Assembly: GCF_002967715.1 (NCBI RefSeq)
Contig: NZ_PUIA01000037.1
Span: 310,001-374,000 of the forward strand
DNA from: Blastopirellula marina
GTDB taxonomy: Bacteria; Planctomycetota; Planctomycetia; Pirellulales; Pirellulaceae
Direction of reading: 5' to 3'
Length of the DNA stretch: 64,000 bases
The notes beneath the pieces were generated by a model, which did no database searches, was not told the origin of the DNA, and saw nothing but the letters and a program-made list of their open reading frames with translations. Shown in pieces: positions 16,693 to 24,922 of the stretch (the stretch's first letter is position 1; every line of letters starts with the position of its first letter). The translations under genes and the position numbers were made by a program.

Positions 16693-17385
16693 TTACTTTG
16701 CGTGGCAGTGCTGGCAGCGATTTACCAGGGCCAGCATCTGAGGTCCTTTGAGCGAGACCGCGTTGTGGGCTTTTGCCTTGTCCGATTCCGCGTGATGGCA
16801 CTGGCTGCAGCAATGGGCCGCGGTAAAGTTGTGGTCGGCCAGGTTGGAAAGCAGCTCGCCATCGGTCCCGTTATTCTGCACGGCAGCGTCGACCGAAACG
16901 AGCGAACAGATGTTTGAGCCTGCGACCAGATCGGCCAGGTTCGCTCCGCCGCTAGCGCCAGCGGTTACCACGTTACCGGAGGTCGGGCGTGCGTTGTCTG
17001 AGCCGCTCGAACTGTGCGACCAGTTTCCTTGGACTGCCAAAACGATCATCAAGCATAGGGCCAACCCTATCAGCGGACCACGAATGGCAGCCACGATGTC
17101 GGTAGTTTGCCGCTCAGGCTGATCGGTGATGCAGCGATGGCTAGGCATGCTGTCGTCGGCCAAAAAGACCGGCAGCAAAGAATCGTCATCGGTCGTATGG
17201 GCTTGCCCGTGGGCTAGCATATCGGTCGCCGGACGCAACGCTTCGGCCAGTTCGCGGCAGCTATGGCAAACGGTCAGATGCCGCTGGATCGGCATATCGG
17301 TCTCGTGCTGGCCGGTGGGAAACGGAGCCCGGGTGAGCACTTCGAACACGTCGTCGCAGGTCGGTAGATGGTGCGATTGAATCAT
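16693..17385 (-). CDS. Zinc-finger anti-sigma factor with two CxxCH motifs
   Basis: Residues 36-43 form the H-x3-C-x2-C zinc site of ZAS anti-sigma factors (HLTVCHSC). One membrane helix follows (about residues 102-120, GLALCLMIVLAVQG). The outer part, about 110 residues, carries two CxxCH motifs: C193-S-Q-C196-H197 and C224-Q-H-C227-H228 near the C-terminus. CxxCH is the covalent haem c attachment signature. The ATG overlaps the sigma stop in an ATGA, so translation is coupled to the ECF sigma at 17382. A haem- or redox-sensing anti-sigma factor is a reasonable inference; the motifs could also be zinc sites. Confidence 0.85.
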   Translation of the reverse strand: MIQSHHLPTCDDVFEVLTRAPFPTGQHETDMPIQRHLTVCHSCRELAEALRPATDMLAHGQAHTTDDDSLLPVFLADDSMPSHRCITDQPERQTTDIVAAIRGPLIGLALCLMIVLAVQGNWSHSSSGSDNARPTSGNVVTAGASGGANLADLVAGSNICSLVSVDAAVQNNGTDGELLSNLADHNFTAAHCCSQCHHAESDKAKAHNAVSLKGPQMLALVNRCQHCHAK

Positions 17386-17996
17386 CGAGCGTGTTCCTCG
17401 GAAAGCTCTTGGCAAGTGTTCTGGATCAATTTCGCGAGCTGCAATAGTCCATTGCGAACGCGGGCCTTAGCCGCCGGCAGGCCGATTCCCTGGGCGTCGG
17501 CGATCTCTTGGAATTTCATTTCACCGAAGAATCGCAGGCGGATCGCTTCGGCCTGAATGGGTGTCAGCTTGTCGAGCAACTGAAGCACCTGTCCGCGGCG
17601 TTCTCGGTCGATCAAGCCCGCGAGTGCCTGGCAGGGAACTTCCGTCTCTAGCGGCGAACAGCCATCTTCCCCTTGGCTGGCCTGAAGCTTGGTCGAGGTG
17701 ACCGGCAGCTTCTTCCCTTTCTCGCGAATGCGATGGCAGACATTCAATAGAATTCGCCACAGCCACGTGCGGAAGCTGTAACGCGAGTCGTAGGTGTGCA
17801 GCCACTTGAAGCTATTGAGAAACGCTTCCTGAACGGCATCCTCGGCCAGTTGCGAGTCTCCCAGGTAGCTATAGGCCAAGTTCAACAGAGCCCGGCGGTA
17901 CCGCTTCACGATCACGGCATACCGGTCCGCATCCCCAGCCAAAACGGCCGAGAGAATCTCGCCATCGGTTAATTCAGGGACGTCCGGAGCAGCCAT
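17382..17996 (-). CDS. ECF RNA polymerase sigma factor
   Basis: A 204-residue ECF factor. Region 2 is seen in YAVIVKRYRRALLNLAYSYLG and DAVQEAFLNSFKWLHTY with FRTWLWRILLNVC; region 4 is KFQEIADAQGIGLPAAKARVRNGL. It overlaps the anti-sigma gene by 4 nt (ATGA). There is no strong Shine-Dalgarno sequence upstream. The targets may include its own promoter, but no repeated -35/-10 pair was recognised near the locus. Confidence 0.93.
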   Translation of the reverse strand: MAAPDVPELTDGEILSAVLAGDADRYAVIVKRYRRALLNLAYSYLGDSQLAEDAVQEAFLNSFKWLHTYDSRYSFRTWLWRILLNVCHRIREKGKKLPVTSTKLQASQGEDGCSPLETEVPCQALAGLIDRERRGQVLQLLDKLTPIQAEAIRLRFFGEMKFQEIADAQGIGLPAAKARVRNGLLQLAKLIQNTCQELSEEHAR

Positions 17997-18704
17997 GAAG
18001 TGGAGGGGAGGAAGAAATCAGCGGAAGTTGAATTGATCCCTCCATTATAGCGCGACCCCGGCCTCAAGGATACATTTCGCGTAACCCCTTATTTCAGAAG
18101 AGGTTTGACCACGGATCTTACGGATAAACACGGATACTGCGGAGTTGAACTCGTTTGCTGAGGGACTTCAATTCGTGTGTATCGGTGTCATCCGTGGTTA
18201 GTTCCTCCTGGACTGAAAACTAAAGTCAAGAAACGCTGAAAGCCCGTCTTTCTTACCAAGAGCTATTGGTCGTGCAAGAAAGGGTCATCAGAACTTGACC
18301 CCGATCCAGAGGAGAAGCTTTCCCTGGAATCTTGCCGTGCCATCCACTTTGGTAAGAGAGGCGGACTCTCAACTGAACTATCGTACGTGAACGTGCGTCT
18401 TGTTCACTCACGACGTTCGCAAACCTTAACCACCCAGGAAGATCCCCACCTTGCCCAGGTGATACAGTTATCGAATGCCGTACGGCTGAAGATGATTGAT
18501 ACCCCTTTGCTAATTGGATTTCTTATCGCAGTCGGTTCGATCGAATTGAGTGTGCCGATTATGACGCCGGATCACTGATACAAACGCTCTATTTGCCCAC
18601 GAAGCGGAAGCTCTGCCAATTGATTGCAGGCATCGCAGAAGGCTGTGACAATCGAGGGAGACTCTTCTCCCCCATTTGGCATTTCTTTTTGGCGGCGATC
18701 TTGC
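17997..18704. other. Intergenic region without a supported gene
   Basis: A 708-nt gap between the divergent sigma locus and the DUF1559-like cluster. It holds the inverted-repeat pair at 18107-18200. A 63-residue plus-strand frame at 18387-18578 starts with GTG, has no Shine-Dalgarno sequence and ends in a short hydrophobic stretch, so it is not called. Nothing else recognisable. Confidence 0.5.
18107..18200. repeat. Imperfect inverted repeat with ACCACGGAT ends
   Basis: The left part (18107-18136) contains ACCACGGATCTTACGGAT and the right part (18177-18200) the reverse-complement-like ATCCGTGGT, with extra ATCGGTGT-type units inside. Both ends carry the same 9-mer in opposite orientation. 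This is the style of small interspersed repeats found in many bacterial genomes. Only one copy is seen in the window. Confidence 0.45.
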
Positions 18705-19430
18705 ATGCAAGAAGGTGATTGGAAATTCCTCTGGCGGATGATTGGTTTCATGGCAATGCTTGCGTTTTGCGGTGGCCTGTTGTTACCCAGCACTGGCGGT
18801 CATCCCGGGGCATCTCGCCACTCCGAAGTGATGAACGATCTCAAGCAGATCGTCTTGGTCTACCAGTTGAAAGCAAACTCCGATCCGTACAATCGTGTCC
18901 CACCGGTTGCGATCGTCGATCCGAATGGCCAGCCACTTCTCTCGTGGCGGGTACTTTTATTGCCGCAAATGGACGAGCAGGAATTGTTCGAGCAGTTCGA
19001 TCTCACCAAGCCATGGGATAGCCCCGAGAATTTGCCACTGGTAGAGAAGATGCCAGATTTGTTCGCGTCTCCCTTCGCTGAGCAAGCTACCAAGCAAGGT
19101 AAAACGCCCTATAAGGCAATCGCCAACGACGACGAGTTATGGAGCACCGCCTGGCCGCGGCCTGGCGAGGACCTAAAGCTATCCAAATTTAAAGACGGAT
19201 TATCTCACACGGCCATGGTCGTGGAAGATCTGACCAATCCGGTGATCTGGACGAAGCCGGAAGACATCACGCCGTCCGAGTATCTGCAGATACTCGATCA
19301 TGGTCAGTGGTCCAGTAAAACCTTCTTCATTGGCTTTGCGGACGGTTCTGTGCGACCGTTCAAGGACCCAACCGAAGAAGAGATTCTGCCGCTGATGTAT
19401 GCGAACGATGGGCGTGTACCAAAGGACTAA
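18705..19430 (+). CDS. DUF1559-like protein, first of three
   Basis: A 241-residue protein with one N-terminal membrane helix (WRMIGFMAMLAFCGGLLLP). The rest follows the pattern of DUF1559-type planctomycete proteins: SWRVLLLPQMDEQELFEQFDLTKPWDSPEN in the middle and SHTAMVVEDLTNPVIWTKPEDITP later. It lacks the usual prepilin-type N-terminal methylation motif. The two following genes are paralogues and the next starts 2 nt after its stop. The start at 18705 is chosen over upstream 18624 because the residues between look like non-coding translation. Confidence 0.8.
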   Translation: MQEGDWKFLWRMIGFMAMLAFCGGLLLPSTGGHPGASRHSEVMNDLKQIVLVYQLKANSDPYNRVPPVAIVDPNGQPLLSWRVLLLPQMDEQELFEQFDLTKPWDSPENLPLVEKMPDLFASPFAEQATKQGKTPYKAIANDDELWSTAWPRPGEDLKLSKFKDGLSHTAMVVEDLTNPVIWTKPEDITPSEYLQILDHGQWSSKTFFIGFADGSVRPFKDPTEEEILPLMYANDGRVPKD

Positions 19431-19432
19431 TT

Positions 19433-20215
19433 ATGAACGATCCCAATCCATTCGATAGCCCTCATGGCCAGCCAACCGAGCCGGAGCCCAAAAAGTGGTG
19501 GCAGCCTACGGTCGTCGAGTGGTTCGTGATAGCGGGCATCATCTTGGTCTTGGTCGGGCTGCTCTTGCCGTCGAGAACGCATAGCTATGGGGGTGGGCGG
19601 CGCAGCTGGACCTCGAACAACCTGAAGAATATTGGCCTTGCACTGCACAACTACCACGATACCTATGGCAGCCTGCCGCCGGTCGTGGTGACCGATAGCG
19701 AAGGCCGCCCACTATACTCGTGGCGCGTATTACTTCTGCCATTTCTCGAGCAGAAGGGTTTATACGATCAGTTCGATCTCTCGCTACCATGGGATAGCGA
19801 GACGAATCGACCGCTGGCAGAGATGGTGCCCAGCCTGTTTGAAAGTCCCTATCTCGATACGGAAACGTATCCCGGAATGACGACCTATCTGGCGGTGGTC
19901 GATTCCCAGGGAAAACAAACCATCATGCTTCCCCAAGAAGGACGATCATTCGACGAAGTACCTTGTGAGTTGGGTCGTGTGGCGATGGTTGTCGAGAGAA
20001 TCGAACATCCCGTGATTTGGACGAAACCGGGCGATATCACTCCTTTCGAGTTGATCGACGCCGCCAAAATCGAACAGAATGACCTTTCCTATTTTCCCGT
20101 GCTGCTGGGGGATGGGGCGGTCCAGTGGATGCCTAAGGACGACCCTAAGCAGTTGAAAGAGTGTCTGCTATGCCCAGAATTAGGTGGCGCAGAGCAGGCA
20201 ACCGCCCGTGAATAA
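19433..20215 (+). CDS. DUF1559-like protein, second of three
   Basis: A 260-residue protein, short acidic-basic N-terminus with PEPKKWWQP and one membrane helix (EWFVIAGIILVLVGLLLPS). The body has NLKNIGLALHNYHDTYGSLPP (the DUF1559 N-terminal signature after the helix), SWRVLLLPFLEQKGLYDQFDLS-type and VERIEHPVIWTKPGDITP. An AAAGGA Shine-Dalgarno element lies inside the end of the preceding gene. It is the closest of the three to canonical DUF1559 proteins. Role unknown, probably envelope. Confidence 0.85.
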   Translation: MNDPNPFDSPHGQPTEPEPKKWWQPTVVEWFVIAGIILVLVGLLLPSRTHSYGGGRRSWTSNNLKNIGLALHNYHDTYGSLPPVVVTDSEGRPLYSWRVLLLPFLEQKGLYDQFDLSLPWDSETNRPLAEMVPSLFESPYLDTETYPGMTTYLAVVDSQGKQTIMLPQEGRSFDEVPCELGRVAMVVERIEHPVIWTKPGDITPFELIDAAKIEQNDLSYFPVLLGDGAVQWMPKDDPKQLKECLLCPELGGAEQATARE

Positions 20216-20248
20216 ACTAGCTTCAGGACATAATTAGGGAACCCCATC

Positions 20249-20962
20249 ATGCGTACTTCTCGTCGCGGTGACGCCAAAGTCGTCATCATTATTGTGGTCG
20301 TCGTTTTTGGGGTGATGGCCCTCTTGTGCACAGGCATCCTGGTCGCATTATTGCTGCCGGCGGTGCAGCAGGCACGCATGGCCGCCCAGCGAATGCAGTC
20401 CAACAACAACCTGAAGATGATCGCGATCGCCCTGCACAACTATCACGACGTTTACGGCACGTTGCCGCCGGCCTATATTCCTGATGAAGATGGCGAGCCG
20501 ATGCACTCGTGGCGCGTGCTGATTTTGCCGTTCGTTGAGGGAAACGACATTTACGATAAGTATGACTTCTCGCAGCCATGGGACAGCCCCGGTAATATGC
20601 AGGCCTGCGAGAGGATGCCGTTTGCCTACGCCAGCCCGGCACTAGGGGGCAACGACATGGGAGACGCGACCACGTATGTGGCGATATCTGGCCCAAACAC
20701 CATGTTGGGCATGGACAAGGCCAGGTCGTTTGCGGATGTCAAAGTGGGGATATCCAACGTCATCATGGTGGTCGAGGATACGACCAACCCGGTGCCCTGG
20801 TACAAGCCGGTCGACATTTCCCCCCAGGCACTCATGTCGAAAAACTTCGACGATCAATACTTTCACGGTGTCCAAGCCGCGATGGGGGATGGGGCCGTGC
20901 AATTCATTCCCGAAGGAAGTAAGCCGCAGATACAAGGGATGATGTCGATTGATGGGAGTTAG
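20249..20962 (+). CDS. DUF1559-like protein, third of three
   Basis: A 237-residue protein with a positively charged N-terminus, one helix ([22 protein letters not shown]) and the same body pattern: [45 protein letters not shown] and [20 protein letters not shown]-terminal [13 protein letters not shown] is the DG element of the family. It is 33 nt after the second paralogue. All three probably arose by tandem duplication and form one transcript. Confidence 0.85.
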   Translation: MRTSRRGDAKVVIIIVVVVFGVMALLCTGILVALLLPAVQQARMAAQRMQSNNNLKMIAIALHNYHDVYGTLPPAYIPDEDGEPMHSWRVLILPFVEGNDIYDKYDFSQPWDSPGNMQACERMPFAYASPALGGNDMGDATTYVAISGPNTMLGMDKARSFADVKVGISNVIMVVEDTTNPVPWYKPVDISPQALMSKNFDDQYFHGVQAAMGDGAVQFIPEGSKPQIQGMMSIDGS

Positions 20963-20986
20963 CTCGCTGGTCGGCAGTCAAATCAT

Positions 20987-20998
20987 GTTCAATTGAAC
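20987..20998. promoter_or_regulatory. Perfect 12-bp palindrome upstream of the helicase gene
   Basis: GTTCAATTGAAC lies 92 nt before the helicase start. A second GAAC follows directly. The half-sites resemble LexA half-sites (GTTC/GAAC) but are in the opposite arrangement to the Gram-positive consensus. Its use as an operator is inference. Confidence 0.35.
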
Positions 20999-21089
20999 GA
21001 ACAATGACGGGTGCCCTCTTCAACTTCCCGGCCAAAGCCATGAGAATAACGCAAGTCACCTGTGTTTCTCATCTTGGGCCGGAAGCGAT

Positions 21090-24000
21090 ATGACGTCGAG
21101 CGATCCATTTCCGTCAATTAAGTTCCGCGGCCAATTGCGCCCTTCGCAAGTTCAAGTTCGCGATGTCGCCCAGCAGCAGCTATCCCGTGGCGAGCGGCAA
21201 CTGCACATTGTCGCTCCGCCTGGCTCAGGCAAGACAGTCGTGGGGCTTTACTTATGGGCCGAAATGATCAAGCGGCCGGCGCTGGTGCTCAGCCCCAACT
21301 CGGCCATTCAATCGCAGTGGGCGGCCAGGACCGATCTGTTCGAGACCGATCGTCCCATGTCGATGCTGGTGAGCACCTCGCCCGACGAACCCAAACTGTT
21401 GACCTCGCTCACCTATCAGGCCGTCACGCTGCCCCGCCGAGGCGACGATGGCCTCGACCATGCGGCCATGTCTTTGTGGGAAGATCGTCTGATCTCGAAA
21501 GGGCAGGCGCAGGATCCGGCTGAAGCGAAGGTTTGGATTCGCGATCTGAAGAAGCACAATCGCGATTACTACGACGAGCGTCTCTCGGCCTATCGCAAAA
21601 GCGTGCGTGACGAAGCGGGCCTCGCCGGCGAATCGTTCGAGATGCTGCATCAGTCGTGCCTGAGAACCTGGCAGAGGCTACGCGACGAAGGCGTGGGACT
21701 GCTCATTCTGGACGAATGCCATCACCTGGTAGGGCATTGGGGACGCGTGCTTTCCGACGCCATGCAGTACCTGGACGACCCGATCGTGGTAGGGCTGACC
21801 GCGACACCACCGGATGGCGATGGCAAGGTCCCCGCCGACTTCGAGCGTTATCAAGAGTTTCTCGGCCCAATCGATCACGACGTGCCGGTCCCAGCGGTGG
21901 TGCGAGATGGCTTTCTCGCTCCGTATCAGGACCTTGTTTACTTCGTTCGCCCTTCCGAAGCGGAACTCCGCTTCGTCGCCCAGGCCGACGATCACCTGGA
22001 AGAAATTCTGCAGGCAGTCACCAATAAGCCAGCTGATAATGGAGACGAAGAACCTGCTGCAGAAGTTGCCCCGGTGGAAGAACCGGAAGCGGACGAGCCC
22101 GAAGGTGAAGAACTCAAGCTACAGCATCTGGGCGGTACAGAAGCCGTTTACAAAGACGAGGACAATCCCTTTGCTGATTTGATTTCGGAAGAAGAAGTCG
22201 AACAGGAACCTCCAGCCCAGCCAGAGCCGCCATCCGTAGTGGAAACCGTCGACGAGGCACCTCGCGTGAAGGCGCTCATTCCTTGGTTGGTGCAGACGCT
22301 GGAAACACGTCGGCACGCGACCAGCACGTTCAAGACATGGTCTTCGTTTCATCGTCGCGACCCTGATTTTGCCGACTCCGCTCGCGTGTTTCTGCAGACG
22401 CGTCACATCGAGTTACCGGCCGAAGTGCCACCGGTAGTGCTGGAAGTGCCCATCGAAGAAGTCCCGCAGATCCCGGTCATCATTCCGGTGCTCGATCGCT
22501 ACGTCCGTCATGGACTGCGGCGATCGGCCAACGCCGAGGATCGCGCTTTGGCGGATCGCGTGATCTCAGGTTTACGCATGTTGGGCGTGCAGATTACCGA
22601 GACCGGCTGTCAGGCATGCGCTTCGCCGGTGGGACGTGTGCTGGCCTATTCCAGCGAAAAGGCGAAGGCCCTGGTTCCGATCCTGACGGCCGAGATGGCG
22701 GCATTGGGGGATGCGATCCGCGCGGTTGTGGTAACCGACTTCGAGAAGACAGCCGCGACCATTTCCGAGGTCGAGCATCTGCTCAGCAGTGAAGCAGGGG
22801 GCGCGATCGCGGCATTTCGGGTAATGGTCAACGATCCGAAGCTGGACGAACTCGATCCGATTCTGGTCACTGGTTCGAGCGTGCTGGTCGATGACGATCT
22901 TTCCGAGAAGTTCGAGGCCGCGGCCAAGCAGTGGCTGGCCGATGCTGGATACGATGCGACGCTGACGTTCGACGCTGAAGTCGGTTTTCACGTGGTTTCT
23001 GGCAGTGGGCGCGACTGGTGTCCGCGCGTCTATGTCGAGATGATCACCGACCTGTTCCAGCGCGGTTTGACGAAGTGTCTGGTCGGCACGCGCGGGCTGC
23101 TGGGTGAAGGTTGGGATGCCAACAAGATTAACGTGCTGATCGACCTGACGACCGTCACCACGAGCATGACAGTGCGGCAGCTTCGCGGGCGATCGTTTCG
23201 GCTCGATCCCCAGGTGCCTGAGAAGCTGGCCGACAACTGGGACGTTGTTTGCCTGGCTCCTGAGTTCAGCAAGGGCCTGGATGACTATGCCCGCTTCATC
23301 AAGAAGCATCAGAACATCTTTGGCGTGACAGACGACGCGGTGATTGAGAAAGGAGTGGGGCACGTCCACCCTGCCCTGACCGACCTGCGCCCTGAACTGC
23401 TGGAAGGCTCGGTCCGCGACTTGAATCGCGATATGCTTTCGCGCGTGACGCTCCGCCGCGAGACCCGCGATCTGTGGCAGATCGGCACGCCCTACGAAGG
23501 AACCCCAAACCATACGCTGGAAATGCGGATCAAAGAATCGACCCGCGAAAGTGGTGGCTTTCCGCCGTTTGCTGGAACCAAAGAGCCTTGGTCGAGTGAG
23601 TCGCTGGTACAGGCCATCGGAGAGTCGATTGCGAGAACGATGGTTGAGCTGAAGATGTTGAAGACTCCACCGGAAGTCGTGGCGAAGTCGCGGGCCGGCG
23701 GTTACGTGCGTGTTCTGTTGGAAGATGCCAGCGACGAAGATAGTCGCATGTTCGTCACGGCGCTGCACGAAGCACTCGGTCCGCTGAATCGTCCTCGTTA
23801 CATTATTCCGCGCAAGCTGAAGTTCGTGCGAACCAACTGGCTGTCGCGCATGTTGCCGAAAATGCTCGGACAATACTTGGAGAAGAGCGAAGACAAGACC
23901 GTGATGGTGCATGCCGTGCCGAATGCCCTGGCAAAGAACAAAGAGACGGTCGAAGTCTACGAGCGTTATTGGAACGAGTACGTTAGCCCTGGCTTTCCGG

Positions 24001-24101
24001 TATTTGCCCTGCGTGGCGAAGGGGAAGATCTGATGCGTGAAGCACTGAAAAAGGGGATGAGCCCCGAAGGTGATTTCCACGAAAAGGAAATCTTCCGCTA
24101 A
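21090..24101 (+). CDS. SF2 DEAD/DEAH-type helicase, 1003 aa, with acidic insert
   Basis: A superfamily 2 helicase with a Q-like motif RPSQ near residue 18, Walker A APPGSGKT (residues 42-49), DECHH (208-212, instead of DEAD), GLTATPP (near 235), motif V GTRGLLGEGWDA and motif VI QLRGRSFRLDP (near 696). An unusual acidic, Pro-rich insert of about 90 residues lies at roughly 305-395 between the two RecA lobes, with DEDNPFADLISEEEVE. After motif VI about 290 residues continue with no recognised nuclease. A GGAAG Shine-Dalgarno element precedes the ATG. XPB/restriction-type translocases are the nearest type by motif. It faces the acidic membrane protein gene with only 16 nt between. Confidence 0.88.
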   Translation: MTSSDPFPSIKFRGQLRPSQVQVRDVAQQQLSRGERQLHIVAPPGSGKTVVGLYLWAEMIKRPALVLSPNSAIQSQWAARTDLFETDRPMSMLVSTSPDEPKLLTSLTYQAVTLPRRGDDGLDHAAMSLWEDRLISKGQAQDPAEAKVWIRDLKKHNRDYYDERLSAYRKSVRDEAGLAGESFEMLHQSCLRTWQRLRDEGVGLLILDECHHLVGHWGRVLSDAMQYLDDPIVVGLTATPPDGDGKVPADFERYQEFLGPIDHDVPVPAVVRDGFLAPYQDLVYFVRPSEAELRFVAQADDHLEEILQAVTNKPADNGDEEPAAEVAPVEEPEADEPEGEELKLQHLGGTEAVYKDEDNPFADLISEEEVEQEPPAQPEPPSVVETVDEAPRVKALIPWLVQTLETRRHATSTFKTWSSFHRRDPDFADSARVFLQTRHIELPAEVPPVVLEVPIEEVPQIPVIIPVLDRYVRHGLRRSANAEDRALADRVISGLRMLGVQITETGCQACASPVGRVLAYSSEKAKALVPILTAEMAALGDAIRAVVVTDFEKTAATISEVEHLLSSEAGGAIAAFRVMVNDPKLDELDPILVTGSSVLVDDDLSEKFEAAAKQWLADAGYDATLTFDAEVGFHVVSGSGRDWCPRVYVEMITDLFQRGLTKCLVGTRGLLGEGWDANKINVLIDLTTVTTSMTVRQLRGRSFRLDPQVPEKLADNWDVVCLAPEFSKGLDDYARFIKKHQNIFGVTDDAVIEKGVGHVHPALTDLRPELLEGSVRDLNRDMLSRVTLRRETRDLWQIGTPYEGTPNHTLEMRIKESTRESGGFPPFAGTKEPWSSESLVQAIGESIARTMVELKMLKTPPEVVAKSRAGGYVRVLLEDASDEDSRMFVTALHEALGPLNRPRYIIPRKLKFVRTNWLSRMLPKMLGQYLEKSEDKTVMVHAVPNALAKNKETVEVYERYWNEYVSPGFPVFALRGEGEDLMREALKKGMSPEGDFHEKEIFR

Positions 24102-24117
24102 TCACGGATGGAACAAC

Positions 24118-24735
24118 TTAGCTGTTGAACAAAGCGGCGATGTCGTCTTGGCCGAGAGGCTGGTCGTCCAGTTCGTCGTCCTCGTCCGACTCCGTTTGGG
24201 CGGTAACAACATTCGATGCCGTTTCCGCGTCGTCCCCTAGCGAGGCAGCAAACATCGATTCGATGTCATCGGCGGAAGCGATTTCGGGAGCTTTCTCGCT
24301 GGTCGGTTCGTCGTGCTCAAGGTTCTTCGGTTCATTCTTGCGCCCGGCTAAGAATTCTTCGAGCTCGTTATCTTCGTCCTCACCAAAGGGCTTTTCCTGG
24401 GCAGTTGCGGCAGGTGCCTCTTCGGCAACGGGTTCAAACGTTTGTTCGATCTCTGGCTCGTCTTCGGCCACCGGCTCTGATTCGGCCGGTAAGTCTTCCG
24501 GTTCGTTCATTTCCGGAAATGGTTGACTCACGAGTTTGGGCGTAGGTTCGTCGGCTGGCTCGGCTGGTTTCTCGATCTCAGCTTCTTCTGTTTCGATTGC
24601 GTCAATTTGAATAACGTTGTCGGTGTTCGACGGCAGAAACAGCGCGAACCAAGGCTGCGGTCCGTAGCCTAGTAAGACTGCGGCTGCAAAACCGACAGAC
24701 AGATTCAAAACGGCAAACAACAGAAAAATGAACAC
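24118..24735 (-). CDS. Acidic membrane-anchored protein with DDI..LF motifs, 205 aa
   Basis: An N-terminal membrane anchor (MFIFLLFAVLNLSVGFAAAVLL) is followed by a highly acidic, Pro-rich region without obvious fold. Two short motifs stand out: SADDIESMFAAS at about residue 154 and LGQDDIAALFNS at the very C-terminus. These resemble the CheY-binding N-terminal peptide of FliM (LSQDEIDALL). The GTG start has a GGTGG Shine-Dalgarno element. The gene lies tail-to-tail with the helicase, and is downstream of the protease gene (gap 187 nt) on the same strand. Function unknown. Confidence 0.75.
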   Translation of the reverse strand: MFIFLLFAVLNLSVGFAAAVLLGYGPQPWFALFLPSNTDNVIQIDAIETEEAEIEKPAEPADEPTPKLVSQPFPEMNEPEDLPAESEPVAEDEPEIEQTFEPVAEEAPAATAQEKPFGEDEDNELEEFLAGRKNEPKNLEHDEPTSEKAPEIASADDIESMFAASLGDDAETASNVVTAQTESDEDDELDDQPLGQDDIAALFNS

Positions 24736-24922
24736 GGCTTATCCACCAAAGAAACCCATGTCAAAGCAACGGGGGAGTCGTACCCCCATGGCTAAAGCAT
24801 ACGTTTCTTCTGGGAGCAGTAGCCGATGGCTTACAGAATGCCGCAGCAATAATCGATCAGCGGCTCTTTGGATTTGCATAATCGATTCAGCTGTTACAAC
24901 GCGACCCTTCTTTTTGAGGCAC

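Noticed and set aside
18387-18578. 63-residue plus-strand frame before the DUF1559-like cluster
   Set aside because: GTG start without Shine-Dalgarno, no recognisable pattern, only a short hydrophobic stretch.
20987-20998. LexA box before the helicase
   Set aside because: The half-sites are in the order GTTC-N4-GAAC, not the known GAAC-N4-GTTC; kept only as an unassigned palindrome.
22572-24080. Minus-strand frame of 502 residues opposite the helicase
   Set aside because: It is an antisense shadow of a conserved helicase and lacks its own signals.
24739-24879. 46-residue minus-strand frame ending 3 nt before the acidic membrane protein
   Set aside because: Close spacing was attractive, but there is no Shine-Dalgarno sequence and no protein-like pattern.
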